Under the pieces are notes generated by a model. The model was not told where the DNA came from. It searched no databases and saw nothing but the letters and a program-made list of their open reading frames with translations. A stretch of 64,000 bases of DNA from JAPPLG01 sp965199935 (GTDB lineage Bacteria; Bdellovibrionota; Bdellovibrionia; Bdellovibrionales; UBA1609). The stretch covers positions 1-64,000 of the forward strand of contig CBDATD010000001.1 in assembly GCA_965199935.1 (NCBI GenBank). The letters run 5' to 3'. Position numbers and translations under genes: made by a program. The first letter of the stretch is position 1. Each line of letters opens with the position of its first letter. This document shows, one piece after another, positions 10,501 through 18,371 of this stretch.

Positions 10501-10692
10501 CTCCACATAAACTTTCGAAGCAATCTCTACATCTGTCATAATAGTCGCCGGGTTGGAATTGACTAAGACAACTTCATAGCCTTTTTCCATAAGAGCTTTA
10601 CAAGCTTGAGTGCCGGAATAATCAAATTCACAAGCCTGCCCTATCACAATAGGGCCGCTTCCAAAAATAAGTGTTTTTTCTTTTTGATTCAT
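7552..10692 (-). CDS. carB: Carbamoyl-phosphate synthase large subunit
   Basis: Makes carbamoyl phosphate for pyrimidine and arginine synthesis, together with the glutaminase subunit CarA (not in this window). The 1046 residues hold two homologous ATP-grasp halves. The first has GSGPIVIGQACEFDYSGTQA at the N-terminus and MNPRVSRSSALASKATGFP; the second has GSGPNRIGQGIEFDYSCVRA near residue 555 and EANPRSSRSVPFLSKAAGVP. A C-terminal MGS-like regulatory domain contains ISATRGTADFL. The ATG at 10692 overlaps the stop of the upstream pilin-like gene (TGATG), suggesting coupled translation. It is slightly shorter than the E. coli protein but complete. Confidence 0.97.
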   Translation of the reverse strand: MNQKEKTLIFGSGPIVIGQACEFDYSGTQACKALMEKGYEVVLVNSNPATIMTDVEIASKVYVEPLDSEFVEKICAVEKPQFVIPTLGGQTALNLALELEKKGVFKKYGIQLLGAEADTIRKAENREEFREILKDIGAKYPESWLARSFKEGMEQIQNVDFPLILRPNYTLGGSGGGVVHSLDEFEKRLSIALRESPAGEVLIEKSLLGWKEFELEVMRDKKGTFVVVCSIENVDPCGVHTGDSIAVAPQQTLSDREYQEMRSEAQKIISAIGVETGGANIQFAVHPVTRERLVIEMNPRVSRSSALASKATGFPIAKIAALLAMGYTLEEISNDITGTTPSCYEPALDYIVTKCPRFDFDKYEGAQDSLTTQMKSVGEAMGIGRTFMESLIKSISSVEKDRDLIYHVDFSEQYLSYPNSRRIFHIFQAFREGWTVQQVQSLTAIDPWFLEAVYSFIKMEKTLSLDRLLPAKRAGFTDAWIARIAGCSEKEVRKKRRRKNIAPAFYSVDTCAGEFRSSTPYYYSTYLGKRQERVSAGEKSAAIFGSGPNRIGQGIEFDYSCVRAVKKFKKCGYRAIMINSNPETVSTDYDTADELYFEPLVEEYVLEVLKYVQPKFFCSQFGGQTALELARPALEEGFQMIGSSMKTIDLAEDRVQFARLCQSAGFQAPKSGGADSLKTALKIAEKVGYPLMCRPSYVLGGRRMEIIQAEEELKNYFDRYKYFISKTKPCLIDQFLEGFLEVDVDMVRGKSWSVAGGILEHIEAAGVHSGDSMGVFPPRRLKKEMYKKIESCAFLLAEKLNVKGLLNLQMAVKNDEIFILEANPRSSRSVPFLSKAAGVPIVDFAVEALLDYEKPAHVDWSAVKTISVKGVVFPFKKFDDVDSILGPEMKSIGEVMGRGGDYASALLKALVSCQLTFPLEGEVFLSLKEKDKALLLEDIKELLDLGYTISATRGTADFLKSHGLPCLAVKKVHEGRPHCVDRIRSGKAAFVFNTTSGHRSIEASFGIRRSCVDYAVPCITEKDAVKSFVIVLKKMRKKSFQVSPLR

Positions 10693-10919
10693 CACTCGTG
10701 AGGGGTGTCTTCGCCGATCTTCTTAATAAGACATCTCCAGTATTTCACCAACCCTCCAGGAGCTCCAGAGGCTCCTCTGTTTTGTTGAGCGCAGGGATCC
10801 CCCGCAGAAGCGCTGCCAACGCTTATAAAGTTTTGGAATATACCGGCTATGGCAATAACAATGACCAACAACAAAACGTATTCAACAGCCACCTGCCCTT
10901 TCTTAGTGTGTTTTTTCAT
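10692..10919 (-). CDS. Small pilin-like protein with class III-type signal peptide
   Basis: The 75-residue protein starts with a Lys/His-rich head, then KKGQVAVEYVLLLVIVIAIA. A basic head, Gly-Gln, a Glu five residues later and a hydrophobic helix match the class III signal of Flp/archaeal-type pilins. The C-terminus is short, with two Cys residues (DPCAQ and WRCL) that could form a disulfide. Its start overlaps rpe and its stop overlaps the start of carB, so it is embedded between housekeeping genes. The pilD gene in the same cluster could encode its peptidase. Function is unknown; TadE-like or minor pilin roles are possible. Confidence 0.72.
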   Translation of the reverse strand: MKKHTKKGQVAVEYVLLLVIVIAIAGIFQNFISVGSASAGDPCAQQNRGASGAPGGLVKYWRCLIKKIGEDTPHE

Positions 10920-11574
10920 GGACCGCGCCTCTCAAACGGGAAACTGCTTCAGAATAACTGCCGTTTTTAAATATGTAGTGACCAGACACCAGGATATCAG
11001 CTGAACCCAGCTCTTGAGCGGTTTGGTCGTTCACTCCCCCGTCTATTTCAATTTTAACGGATGTTTTCTGTCTGTCCAGCTCTTGTCTTAAAGACTTTAT
11101 CTTTTTTACAGCGGAAGGGATAAATTTCTGACCGCTGAACCCCGGCTCCACCGTCATAACCACTACAAAATCAATCTGTTGAAGATAAGGGAAAATAGAT
11201 TCAACTGAAGTTTTAGGTTTTACAGCCAACCCACTAAAAACACCTAATTTTTTAATTTTTTTTAAGACAGAAAAATCTTCCAAAGCCTCATAATGCAGGC
11301 TGATGGAGTGAGCTCCCGCCTGAACGAAAGACTCCCAATGTTTTTCAGGATTGACAAGCATGAGATGAACATCCAAAGGCAGGGAGCTTAATTTTGAAAG
11401 ATGACGAAGAATCCAAGGGCCGAAGCTTAAATTAGGCGCAAAACAACCGTCCATCACATCAATATGAAGTCCATCGGCTCCTGCCTCTTCCACTTTCTTA
11501 ACTTCTGATTTTAAGTCACTTAAATCACAAGATAATAGAGAGGGATATATAAATTTCCTAGTCCTTGTCTGCAT
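10903..11574 (-). CDS. rpe: Ribulose-phosphate 3-epimerase
   Basis: Interconverts ribulose 5-phosphate and xylulose 5-phosphate in the pentose phosphate pathway. TIM-barrel motifs are clear: PSLLSCDLSDL with the N-terminal Ser, HIDVMDGCFAPN with the metal-binding His and catalytic Asp, DVHLM, MTVEPGFSGQKF and EIDGGV. The ATG at 11574 overlaps the end of fmt by 17 bases; an in-frame TTG lies at 11586. Length of about 223 residues is normal. The 3' end overlaps the small pilin-like gene. Confidence 0.95.
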   Translation of the reverse strand: MQTRTRKFIYPSLLSCDLSDLKSEVKKVEEAGADGLHIDVMDGCFAPNLSFGPWILRHLSKLSSLPLDVHLMLVNPEKHWESFVQAGAHSISLHYEALEDFSVLKKIKKLGVFSGLAVKPKTSVESIFPYLQQIDFVVVMTVEPGFSGQKFIPSAVKKIKSLRQELDRQKTSVKIEIDGGVNDQTAQELGSADILVSGHYIFKNGSYSEAVSRLRGAVHEKTH

Positions 11575-12523
11575 TTTCTGCGCCAAAAATATCCCCTATC
11601 TTCAATGAAAATCCGCGAAGAAAGGAAGCTATTTTTTGGGGCTTTCTCCCTTCTAACTGCAGTTCTTTCAAATAAAGACAGCCCTGACCGCAGGCTGTTT
11701 TCAGACCTTTCTCTTTATCATACAATAGGATTTTTCCAAAGTCTTCTTGATGAGACTCATTGTCATAGCCGGCCGACCAAATTTTCAGCCTAAGACCTCG
11801 ATACAAAGTGTAGGCCCCGTTCTTGATCACCATCGCTCTCACCTGATTGAATAATTCTTGAGAGGGTTTAGACCAATCTATTTTCAGCTGTGATTTTTCA
11901 ATTTTTTCAGCATAAGTTGCTTGATCTTCATCTTGAGGAACAGCTTGAATTTTTCCTCTAAGGTAAAGAGGCAGCTGCTCAGTGAGTAATTGAAGGCTTA
12001 GACCTTCCATCTTCTGCATCAAATCCAAAGAATCCATTTCGTCTGAAATATCAAAACTCAATTGGTGAATAATATCTCCGGCATCTAAACGAAAAATCAT
12101 TTTTTGAAGAGTCACGCCGGTCTTTTGATCTCCCGCCAGCAAACAGTGGGAAATAGGCGCCGCCCCTCTCCAACGAGGAAGCAAACTAGTGTGAATATTA
12201 AACACGCGGTCTGGAAACCACTCAAACAAGTAAGGAGGCAGAATCAATCCGTAATCCACCACCACAAGGGCGTCAATACCCATAGATCGAAGAGGCTGAA
12301 GTTCTTTTGAATCCTTTAAGGAGGCGGGAGTCCAGACAGGTGTTTTCATTTTTTTTGCTAAGACATCAACAGGAGAAGACTTCTGTTTCATCCCCCGCCC
12401 TGCCGGCTGAGGAGGCTTTGCCACAACAGCTTGAATTAAAAACTGAGAATTTGCCGAAAGATGATGGAGGCAGAGGCGGGAAAATTCAGTCGTTCCAAAA
12501 AACAAAACCTTTATTTTATTCAT
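11558..12523 (-). CDS. fmt: Methionyl-tRNA formyltransferase
   Basis: Formylates the initiator Met-tRNA so that translation can start with N-formylmethionine. The N-terminal formyltransferase fold starts VLFFGTTEFSRLCL. It carries the signature NIHTSLLPRWRGAAPI around residue 110, and GVTLQKMIFRLDAGDII. A C-terminal tRNA-binding OB domain follows. Its start overlaps the def stop by four bases (ATGA), the usual def-fmt pairing. Length of 321 residues fits the family. Confidence 0.96.
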   Translation of the reverse strand: MNKIKVLFFGTTEFSRLCLHHLSANSQFLIQAVVAKPPQPAGRGMKQKSSPVDVLAKKMKTPVWTPASLKDSKELQPLRSMGIDALVVVDYGLILPPYLFEWFPDRVFNIHTSLLPRWRGAAPISHCLLAGDQKTGVTLQKMIFRLDAGDIIHQLSFDISDEMDSLDLMQKMEGLSLQLLTEQLPLYLRGKIQAVPQDEDQATYAEKIEKSQLKIDWSKPSQELFNQVRAMVIKNGAYTLYRGLRLKIWSAGYDNESHQEDFGKILLYDKEKGLKTACGQGCLYLKELQLEGRKPQKIASFLRGFSLKIGDIFGAENADKD

Positions 12524-13083
12524 TTTTCAGCAGATTCAGGGTAGCCGTATTTTTTGATTTTCTCTCTCAAACTCAGAGCTTTCGCCGGGCTTAAGTGATC
12601 AATAAACAGCCTCCCATCCAAATGATCAATTTCATGTTGGACGCATACGGCTAACAAACCGTCTGTTTTCAATGTAAACGGCTTTCCCTCAATGTCCAAA
12701 GCTTGGACTTCAATAATTTTTGATCTTTGAACATCCGCATAATAAGAGGGAAAACTAAGACAGCCTTCAGGAAAAACAACTTGGCCCTCCCGGTGTGTGA
12801 TTTCAGGATTAAAAAAAATCAAAGGCTGATCAATTTTTCTTTCCAAATTATTTTCTAAACCTTCCTCATCATAACGGCTGACAGGGCGTTTCGTATCTGC
12901 AACAAACAACCGCACCGGTTTATTCACCTGAACGGCCGCCAGCCCTACACCGCTTTCTTCATACATGGTTTCTAATAGATCTTCCGCAAATTGACGCAGT
13001 TCAGGCGTCACTGTTTGAACAGCTTGGCTCTTTTTCCTTAAACGCGGATCAGGAAATCTTAATATCTCAAGAGACACACTCAT
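12520..13083 (-). CDS. def: Peptide deformylase
   Basis: Metalloenzyme that removes the formyl group from nascent proteins. All three family motifs are present: GVGLAAVQV, EGCLSFP with the metal-ligand Cys, and QHEIDHLDG with the HExxH metal site. The start chosen is the ATG at 13083, giving MSVSLEILRFPDPRLRKKSQ; a further in-frame start at 13143 would add 20 residues not found in relatives. It appears to be the first gene of the long minus-strand cluster, divergent from the receiver gene at 13149. Confidence 0.95.
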   Translation of the reverse strand: MSVSLEILRFPDPRLRKKSQAVQTVTPELRQFAEDLLETMYEESGVGLAAVQVNKPVRLFVADTKRPVSRYDEEGLENNLERKIDQPLIFFNPEITHREGQVVFPEGCLSFPSYYADVQRSKIIEVQALDIEGKPFTLKTDGLLAVCVQHEIDHLDGRLFIDHLSPAKALSLREKIKKYGYPESAEK

Positions 13084-13108
13084 TGACTTTAAAATATGTA
13101 CAAAACTG

Positions 13109-13139
13109 AAAAAAGTCCACTTCTTTAGGGTGGATTTTT
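13109..13139. terminator. Hairpin between divergent genes
   Basis: A short inverted repeat (TCCAC and GTGGA) is flanked by an A-run on the left and a T-run on the right, so it looks terminator-like on both strands. It lies between the divergent def and receiver genes, where a classical terminator is not needed, so it could instead be a regulatory or RNA-stability hairpin. Weak evidence. Confidence 0.3.
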
Positions 13140-13148
13140 CCAAAAATC

Positions 13149-14510
13149 ATGATTATAATGCGGACTATGAACGTCCTTCTTATAGACAACAGCCCTCTTG
13201 TTCACAAAACACTTCAGTATTTTTTACATCCTTACGCCCCTTCTATTTACTCTCTCGATTCTCAGGAGGAGTGGCCTCAAAAAATAGATATTATCTTTCT
13301 TGATTCTGAACAAAGAGACAGTGAATGCATCCCTCATCTAAAAGAAAAATCGGCTCCTATTGTTTTGCTTTCAAGAAACGAAAAAACTTTAGAAGAGATG
13401 TCCTCTCAGTATCCCCTATCTTTAAAAAAGCCCATTCGGTACAGTCAACTGCATGAAACTATTCATCACCTCATTCCTGAAACCAGAAGTTTTAAAGCCA
13501 GCCCCTATCTGAGGTTTTATGAAAACACAGCTGATGACGAAAACGAACCCGTTGCTTTACATCAGCCTCCTTCTGAATCAGCTCCCCTTGGGGAGGAGCC
13601 TCCCCAAGAACTGAATGAAGAAATGCCCGTGGACGATATTCCTCTTGAACCTGCTCCGCCTGAAAACGCTTCCCCCGGAAAACCTTCCCTTGAACCTGCT
13701 CCGCCTGAAAACACTTCTCCCGGAAAACCTTCTCTTGAACCAGCTCCGCCTGAAAACACTTCTCCCGGAAAACCTTCCCTTGAACCAGCTCCGCCTGAAA
13801 ACACTTCTCCCGGAAAACCTTCCCTTGAAGAAGAGCCTCTGAAAAATATCCCCATCGCACCGGAGGATCCAGAACAGAACACTCCGGTTCACGCTGACAC
13901 GAACTCTTCTTCGTTTGATAAAAAGAAATCTATTACGATTCCTGAGGGCGTTCAGCTGGTGGATCCAGAGGATGCCGCAGCTCTTCATAATACAAATACT
14001 TTGTTAAAAAAAATATCTGAACACGTAAAAGAAAAAACACAGTTCTCTTCAAAAAACTCCAAAACACCGGAGAAAACACCCCGCCTTGAGGATGCGGCCG
14101 GTTCTCAACTTCTAGAAACAACAATGGAAGAGCCTCCCCCGGCAGAATCTGTTGAATTAAAAAATGAAAAAGAGGACTCTTCTCTATCCAACTCTTCAGA
14201 ACACACTTTATTTGACTTTACAAATGCGGAAGTCCTGAGTCCTCAAATGATGGAGCTGATAGAAAAAAATGTTCGAGAACAATGGAAGGTCTTCGCCAAC
14301 ACTCACTTGAAAAAAGAATTAAAGAAAATCATTCACAAAGAAGTGGCTCAAATTTTTAAAGAACAAATGAAAGATATTTTAACAACAGAAGGCATCCAAT
14401 CCATCAAAAAAGCCTCTGAGGAAATCTCATGGAAGGTCATTCCAGAGCTTTCTAAACAAATTATACAAAAAGAAATTGAAAAGTTATTGGACAAACCTCC
14501 TTCAAAATAA
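13149..14510 (+). CDS. Receiver-domain protein with Pro-rich repeats and helical C-terminal domain (RomR-like architecture)
   Basis: The N-terminal 110 residues are a response-regulator receiver. LLIDNSP supplies an acidic-pocket residue, IIFLDSEQ the likely phospho-acceptor Asp, IVLLSR the switch position and LKKPI the conserved Lys. A long Pro/Glu-rich linker then contains four 15-residue repeats (EPAPPENTSPGKPSL type). The C-terminal 130 residues are Lys/Glu-rich helices ending in a motif like WKVIPELSKQIIQKEIEKLL, which I recognise from receiver proteins of deltaproteobacteria. The layout matches the polarity protein RomR of Myxococcus and Bdellovibrio, but orthology is not shown. The start may be the ATG at 13149, 13158 or 13167; the last fits both the domain and the TATAAT box at 13154-13159. 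Confidence 0.75.
   Translation: MIIMRTMNVLLIDNSPLVHKTLQYFLHPYAPSIYSLDSQEEWPQKIDIIFLDSEQRDSECIPHLKEKSAPIVLLSRNEKTLEEMSSQYPLSLKKPIRYSQLHETIHHLIPETRSFKASPYLRFYENTADDENEPVALHQPPSESAPLGEEPPQELNEEMPVDDIPLEPAPPENASPGKPSLEPAPPENTSPGKPSLEPAPPENTSPGKPSLEPAPPENTSPGKPSLEEEPLKNIPIAPEDPEQNTPVHADTNSSSFDKKKSITIPEGVQLVDPEDAAALHNTNTLLKKISEHVKEKTQFSSKNSKTPEKTPRLEDAAGSQLLETTMEEPPPAESVELKNEKEDSSLSNSSEHTLFDFTNAEVLSPQMMELIEKNVREQWKVFANTHLKKELKKIIHKEVAQIFKEQMKDILTTEGIQSIKKASEEISWKVIPELSKQIIQKEIEKLLDKPPSK
13647..13826 (+). repeat. Four tandem 45-bp repeats inside the receiver gene
   Basis: Four consecutive 45-base units encode EPAPPENASPGKPSL or its Thr variant in the linker of the receiver protein. The copies differ by only a few bases, suggesting recent duplication or slippage. 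Because 45 is a multiple of three, copy-number change would keep the frame. The repeats also create several open but meaningless frames on the opposite strand. Confidence 0.95.
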
Positions 14511-14517
14511 AAAAGGA

Positions 14518-15195
14518 ATGATATTGAATCCCGTTCTATGGACAAAAAAATGGGCTGAAGACAGCAAAAAAAAAATAAAATTCTTTAAAACAGTCAAAAG
14601 CTCCAATACGGCGGCTAAAAGTCTGAAAAACCGGGCTCCCCTGCTGGTCCTGGCTCAAGAGCAAACCCGCCCTTGCGGCAGAAAAAATAGAGTGTGGATT
14701 CCAAGCGACTTTATGGCCACTTGGACCTGGCAAACTTCCACAGCTCTCTCCCCTGTTTTTTCTCCTTTGACCGGACTTCATTTGTACAGGGCTTTTCAAA
14801 AAATTTGGCCCTCCAATTTATGGGCCTTAAAGGCTCCGAATGACATTTATTTGTCGGGCAAAAAAACGGCGGGCTTGCTTTTGGAAACTCTTTATGAAGA
14901 GAGTACACAGGTGATTCTGGGTCTAGGGATCAATGTGCTCAAAGCGCCCGCCCCTGCTGAATGCATTCAAAATCACTTTTTTGTGAGTGAGTTTTTATGG
15001 AGAAATTTTTTGGATGAATTTTGGAAGTCTTTAACAGCTCTAAGAAATAAAAATGCTTCAAAAATCTCACTGGATGAATCTCATTCGCTCAAATGGGCTT
15101 TAAAAACACATCTGAAATACAAAGATTTGAACCAAGTGCTGAAAGACGGCTCCCTTGTATTTGAAGATCAAACCCTGCATTGGTCGGATTTATAA
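14518..15195 (+). CDS. birA: Biotin-[acetyl-CoA-carboxylase] ligase (BirA-type, no HTH domain)
   Basis: Attaches biotin to the carrier domain of acetyl-CoA carboxylase. Family features include EQTRPCGRKNRVWIPSDFMA (a variant of the GRGRR biotin/ATP-binding loop), KAPNDIYLSGKKTAGLLLET with the catalytic Lys region, and GLGINVL. It lacks an N-terminal DNA-binding domain, so it is a group I ligase rather than a repressor. The start may be the ATG at 14518 or the TTG at 14524, which has a better-spaced AAGGA. It lies 7 bases after the receiver gene. The C-terminal SH3-like domain appears short. Confidence 0.82.
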   Translation: MILNPVLWTKKWAEDSKKKIKFFKTVKSSNTAAKSLKNRAPLLVLAQEQTRPCGRKNRVWIPSDFMATWTWQTSTALSPVFSPLTGLHLYRAFQKIWPSNLWALKAPNDIYLSGKKTAGLLLETLYEESTQVILGLGINVLKAPAPAECIQNHFFVSEFLWRNFLDEFWKSLTALRNKNASKISLDESHSLKWALKTHLKYKDLNQVLKDGSLVFEDQTLHWSDL

Positions 15196-15276
15196 TTCAC
15201 TGACCCTATAAAAAGCACTGCTCTCTTACACATTCGCCGGCACGGCGGCCCCGCTGGTTTTCAGCAAAAGAAGGCA

Positions 15277-15305
15277 GTGACAAAAACTCCTATCGAAAAT
15301 AAACT
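15277..15305 (+). promoter_or_regulatory. Predicted promoter of the PBP gene
   Basis: GTGACA at 15277-15282 and TAAACT at 15300-15305 are separated by 17 bases. The ATG of the penicillin-binding protein gene begins only six bases after the -10 box, so transcription is predicted to start at or next to the start codon. There is no Shine-Dalgarno sequence. Confidence 0.5.
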
Positions 15306-15311
15306 GCAAAA

Positions 15312-17240
15312 ATGCTGAAAAAAATGATCTATTTATCCATCATTCTCACCGCTCTTTTTGGAATTTTTTGTGCTGTGCTTATTCAAAATCTGAGCATACA
15401 GATCCACCAAGCTCTCGACGAGGGTTGGTTCCCTCCTTCTTTGGAATACTATGCAGACACAGGCTCTGAATTTGTTTTGTTTGCTCAAAGAGAAGGCTCT
15501 TCGCCCCGATTGAGAAAAAGATTTCGAATAGCTGAAGTCCCTTATCTTTGCCTTCAAGCTATTACTATTTCTGAAGACCGCAGTTTTCTGCTTCATAAAG
15601 GAGCCAGCGCCTCAGCTATCCTCCGAGCGTTTTTGAAAAACATCAAAAACTTTCGCATCAAAGAAGGGGGAAGCACCATTACACAGCAATTGGTGAAAAA
15701 TAAATTTCTCAGCTCTGAAAAAACTTTCAAACGAAAGGGAAAAGAACTGATTATTTCTTTAATTTTAGAAAACAAACTTACAAAAGATGAAATTTTAGAG
15801 CTTTATTTGAACACAATCTACATGGGCAATACGGGAGCCTACAGTCTTTACGGCTTCGCCTCAGCCTCCAGGTATTACTTCAACAAAAACCTAAAAGACC
15901 TCTCTGCGCATGAGTGTGCGTTGTTGGCCGGCATCGTTCCCTCTCCCGGCCGGTTCAATCCATTTTCCCAAACTCAAAAAGCCTTATTTAGGAGGAACAC
16001 AATTTTACAAAAAATGAAAGAACAAGCTGTGATCTCAGAAGAGGAGCTGGATATTTTTAAATCAAGGCCTCTCCCCTCCCCCCACACTCCCCCCGCTCAA
16101 GCTTCTTACTTTGTGCAGGCCGTGGATAGAGAATTGAGGAATTTAAACATTGATTTGAATCAAAACTTAAAAGTCTATACGACCATTGATCTTAAAATTC
16201 AGAATCAAGCCCATCAAACTTTTGAAAACACTTTAAAAAACCTAGGCAGAGAAAACCTTGAAGGAGCGCTTGTTTTCGTTGATTTGAAAACAAATCAAGT
16301 GAAGGCTCTTGTAGGGGGAAAAAATTTCCGCCTCAGCCCGTTCAATCGGGCTTTATCCGCAAGACGCCCTATTGGCTCCTTAGTAAAGCCTTGGACCTAC
16401 CTCTCCGCTTTGGCCGCTCAAGACCTCGATCCACTGAGCCTCCTTGCAGATGAGCCTTTCACAAAAGAAAATTGGTCTCCCAAAAATTATAAAAATAGAT
16501 ATTATGGAAAAGCGCCTCTTCACTTTGCATTGGCTCAATCGTTAAACACAGCCAGCGCGCAGCTGGCTCTCAAAACAGGTTTGAAAAATATTATTAAAAC
16601 TTTCAAAAATTTAGGCTTGCAATCCTCTCCTCAACCCCGCCCTTCCATTGGCTTGGGGGCTTTGGAATTATCCCCTCTTGAAGTGAGCCAGATGTATGCC
16701 ACACTGGCTCGTATGGGTTCTTATATGGAGCTTTCTTTCATCGAAAAAATTATGTCTGGGGATTTGGTGGTTTATCAAAACAATAAAACGGAAGAGCAGA
16801 GGCTTCAGCCTCAGAAAACGGCGGTGCTGATAGGCATGATGAAACAAGTCCTGCAAACAGGGACCGCCCAATGGGTGAAAGATTTTTGGCCTGTGATCAG
16901 CGCCGGTAAAACAGGGACTTCTAATGAAGAAAGAGATTCTTGGTTTACAGGCTTTACTCCCAGATACCTGAGTACTGTATGGCTGGGTTATGATGATAAC
17001 AGTCCGCACGGACTCAGTGGATCCGCCGGAGCCTTGAGTCTTTGGCTGAACTTTATGAACACTCTGGATCTGAAAGATTCAGAGTTTGAATGGCCCTCCG
17101 GTGTAAAAACAAGATTTGTCCCCCGGCAAAAAGCAGTCTTGATAAAGGAAGAGGCTTTGGACAATACAGAAGACAGGATTCAATTTTTCTCTTTAGAGGA
17201 AGACCCGGAGGAAAAGATAGAGCTGGTCTTTGAAAAATAA
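15312..17240 (+). CDS. Class A penicillin-binding protein (transglycosylase/transpeptidase, PBP1-like)
   Basis: Bifunctional peptidoglycan synthase anchored by an N-terminal membrane helix (about residues 5-27). The GT51 glycosyltransferase domain has the catalytic Glu in ISEDRSFLLHKGA (about residue 88) and EGGSTITQQLVKN. The transpeptidase domain has SLVK (Ser near residue 356), SLN near 410 and KTGTS near 533. The region before the GT domain (YYADTGSEFVLFAQ) resembles PBP1B more than PBP1A. Length of 642 residues is compact, with no C-terminal extension. Its mRNA may be leaderless (see the promoter just upstream). Confidence 0.93.
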   Translation: MLKKMIYLSIILTALFGIFCAVLIQNLSIQIHQALDEGWFPPSLEYYADTGSEFVLFAQREGSSPRLRKRFRIAEVPYLCLQAITISEDRSFLLHKGASASAILRAFLKNIKNFRIKEGGSTITQQLVKNKFLSSEKTFKRKGKELIISLILENKLTKDEILELYLNTIYMGNTGAYSLYGFASASRYYFNKNLKDLSAHECALLAGIVPSPGRFNPFSQTQKALFRRNTILQKMKEQAVISEEELDIFKSRPLPSPHTPPAQASYFVQAVDRELRNLNIDLNQNLKVYTTIDLKIQNQAHQTFENTLKNLGRENLEGALVFVDLKTNQVKALVGGKNFRLSPFNRALSARRPIGSLVKPWTYLSALAAQDLDPLSLLADEPFTKENWSPKNYKNRYYGKAPLHFALAQSLNTASAQLALKTGLKNIIKTFKNLGLQSSPQPRPSIGLGALELSPLEVSQMYATLARMGSYMELSFIEKIMSGDLVVYQNNKTEEQRLQPQKTAVLIGMMKQVLQTGTAQWVKDFWPVISAGKTGTSNEERDSWFTGFTPRYLSTVWLGYDDNSPHGLSGSAGALSLWLNFMNTLDLKDSEFEWPSGVKTRFVPRQKAVLIKEEALDNTEDRIQFFSLEEDPEEKIELVFEK

Positions 17241-17264
17241 CAAGAACCCTTTCTGCCTGCGGAT

Positions 17265-18332
17265 TCAGTCGAAGAGGTTTTCCATTTCGTCGTCGTCGCC
17301 AAGATCTTCACAGTGCTCCTCATCTGTTCGGCCGACCACATCACTGTGATCTTTCAGCTCTTCAAAAATTCCTTCAAATCCCTGGTTTGGAGTGCCGCTG
17401 GACTCCCCAGCTCTATAAAGGCAATACACTGTTTGAAGACAGGTCTTCACCTCCACATCGTCCTCATTCTCATCTGTGGCTTCTTTGCAGAACTCTAAAA
17501 GAGTTTTATGCCCCCATTCAAAGGCAGAGTCATTTCTTTCATCCGAAGAAAAAGTCATAAACTTGTCATTGGAAGATATATCTTCTTTAACAAAACCTCT
17601 CAAAAAGCCAAGAGCCTCAGCATCACTGCTGAAATCTTTCAAACTAAACAGCTCTGTACTACTGCATTGAACACGGCCGTTAGAAATCTGAACGCTGATA
17701 CCCCCGCTGCCATCAGTACAAGAATCGTCTGATGACCTGTTAGTGACAGTTGTCGGTAATGATGTTTCATTTCCAAGAGATATAAACAGCTCCATGCCTA
17801 GTAGAAAATTATTATCCTGCTCTAAAATAACTTCCGCAACGTTTTTATGTTCTGCAATCCACTGCAATAGGATTTTTGAATTCTCTTCTCTATCCTCAGA
17901 ATCAGCCCATTGTCCGCCATCATCATCTTTTGCCTCTTCTCCAACGGCTTCCCCTTTGACAAGATCCACAAAACTGTCAAATCCAACATCTAAATAATCG
18001 CTGACAGAGTCCGGATCTAAATCTTCCAAGTCTCCTAAACTCACTCGACTGCGGTAAAACTCGTCTGCCACCTTAGAAATCGTATTGACATCTCCAGAAG
18101 TCAGCTCATAGCAGGCGTAGCGTTCTGTTGTATAGGAGAACAGGTCATCGCAGATATCCTGGCAGGAATCCCTTTCTTCACAGGTTCTGGAATTTCTCCT
18201 GTCGCGATCGTCATCGTTATCACTGTCACGATCTGTAGATTCGGAGCCTAGGACTCTCCCAGGCTGGGTGCAGGACACACCTGCATAAGTCAAAGAAAAA
18301 ACTAAAATAAATAATAAAGAAAAAATTTTCAC
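17265..18332 (-). CDS. Cys-rich exported protein, member 1 of a three-paralog family
   Basis: Not recognised as any named family. The signal peptide (VKIFSLLFILVFSLTYAG) is followed by Cys, possibly a weak lipobox (VSC). Then comes a highly charged Asp/Arg segment and the block CEERDSCQDICDDLF. The middle has WIAEHKNVAEVI. The C-terminal third has further Cys residues (FCKEA, TCLQTVYC, EHCEDLG). The same layout occurs in the proteins at 53625 and 57549. I place the start at the GTG at 18332, preceded by AAAGGTG; an ATG at 18371 is in frame. The gene converges with the PBP gene. Even Cys pairs suggest periplasmic disulfides. Confidence 0.75.
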   Translation of the reverse strand: MKIFSLLFILVFSLTYAGVSCTQPGRVLGSESTDRDSDNDDDRDRRNSRTCEERDSCQDICDDLFSYTTERYACYELTSGDVNTISKVADEFYRSRVSLGDLEDLDPDSVSDYLDVGFDSFVDLVKGEAVGEEAKDDDGGQWADSEDREENSKILLQWIAEHKNVAEVILEQDNNFLLGMELFISLGNETSLPTTVTNRSSDDSCTDGSGGISVQISNGRVQCSSTELFSLKDFSSDAEALGFLRGFVKEDISSNDKFMTFSSDERNDSAFEWGHKTLLEFCKEATDENEDDVEVKTCLQTVYCLYRAGESSGTPNQGFEGIFEELKDHSDVVGRTDEEHCEDLGDDDEMENLFD

Positions 18333-18371
18333 AAAATCACCTTTTTCTATTCTCTCAATTCTCATCGACAT

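Noticed and set aside
13492..13988. Long open frames on the minus strand with Phe/Arg/Gly-rich repeats
   Set aside because: They are opposite-strand shadows of the 45-bp repeats in the receiver gene and have no ribosome sites.
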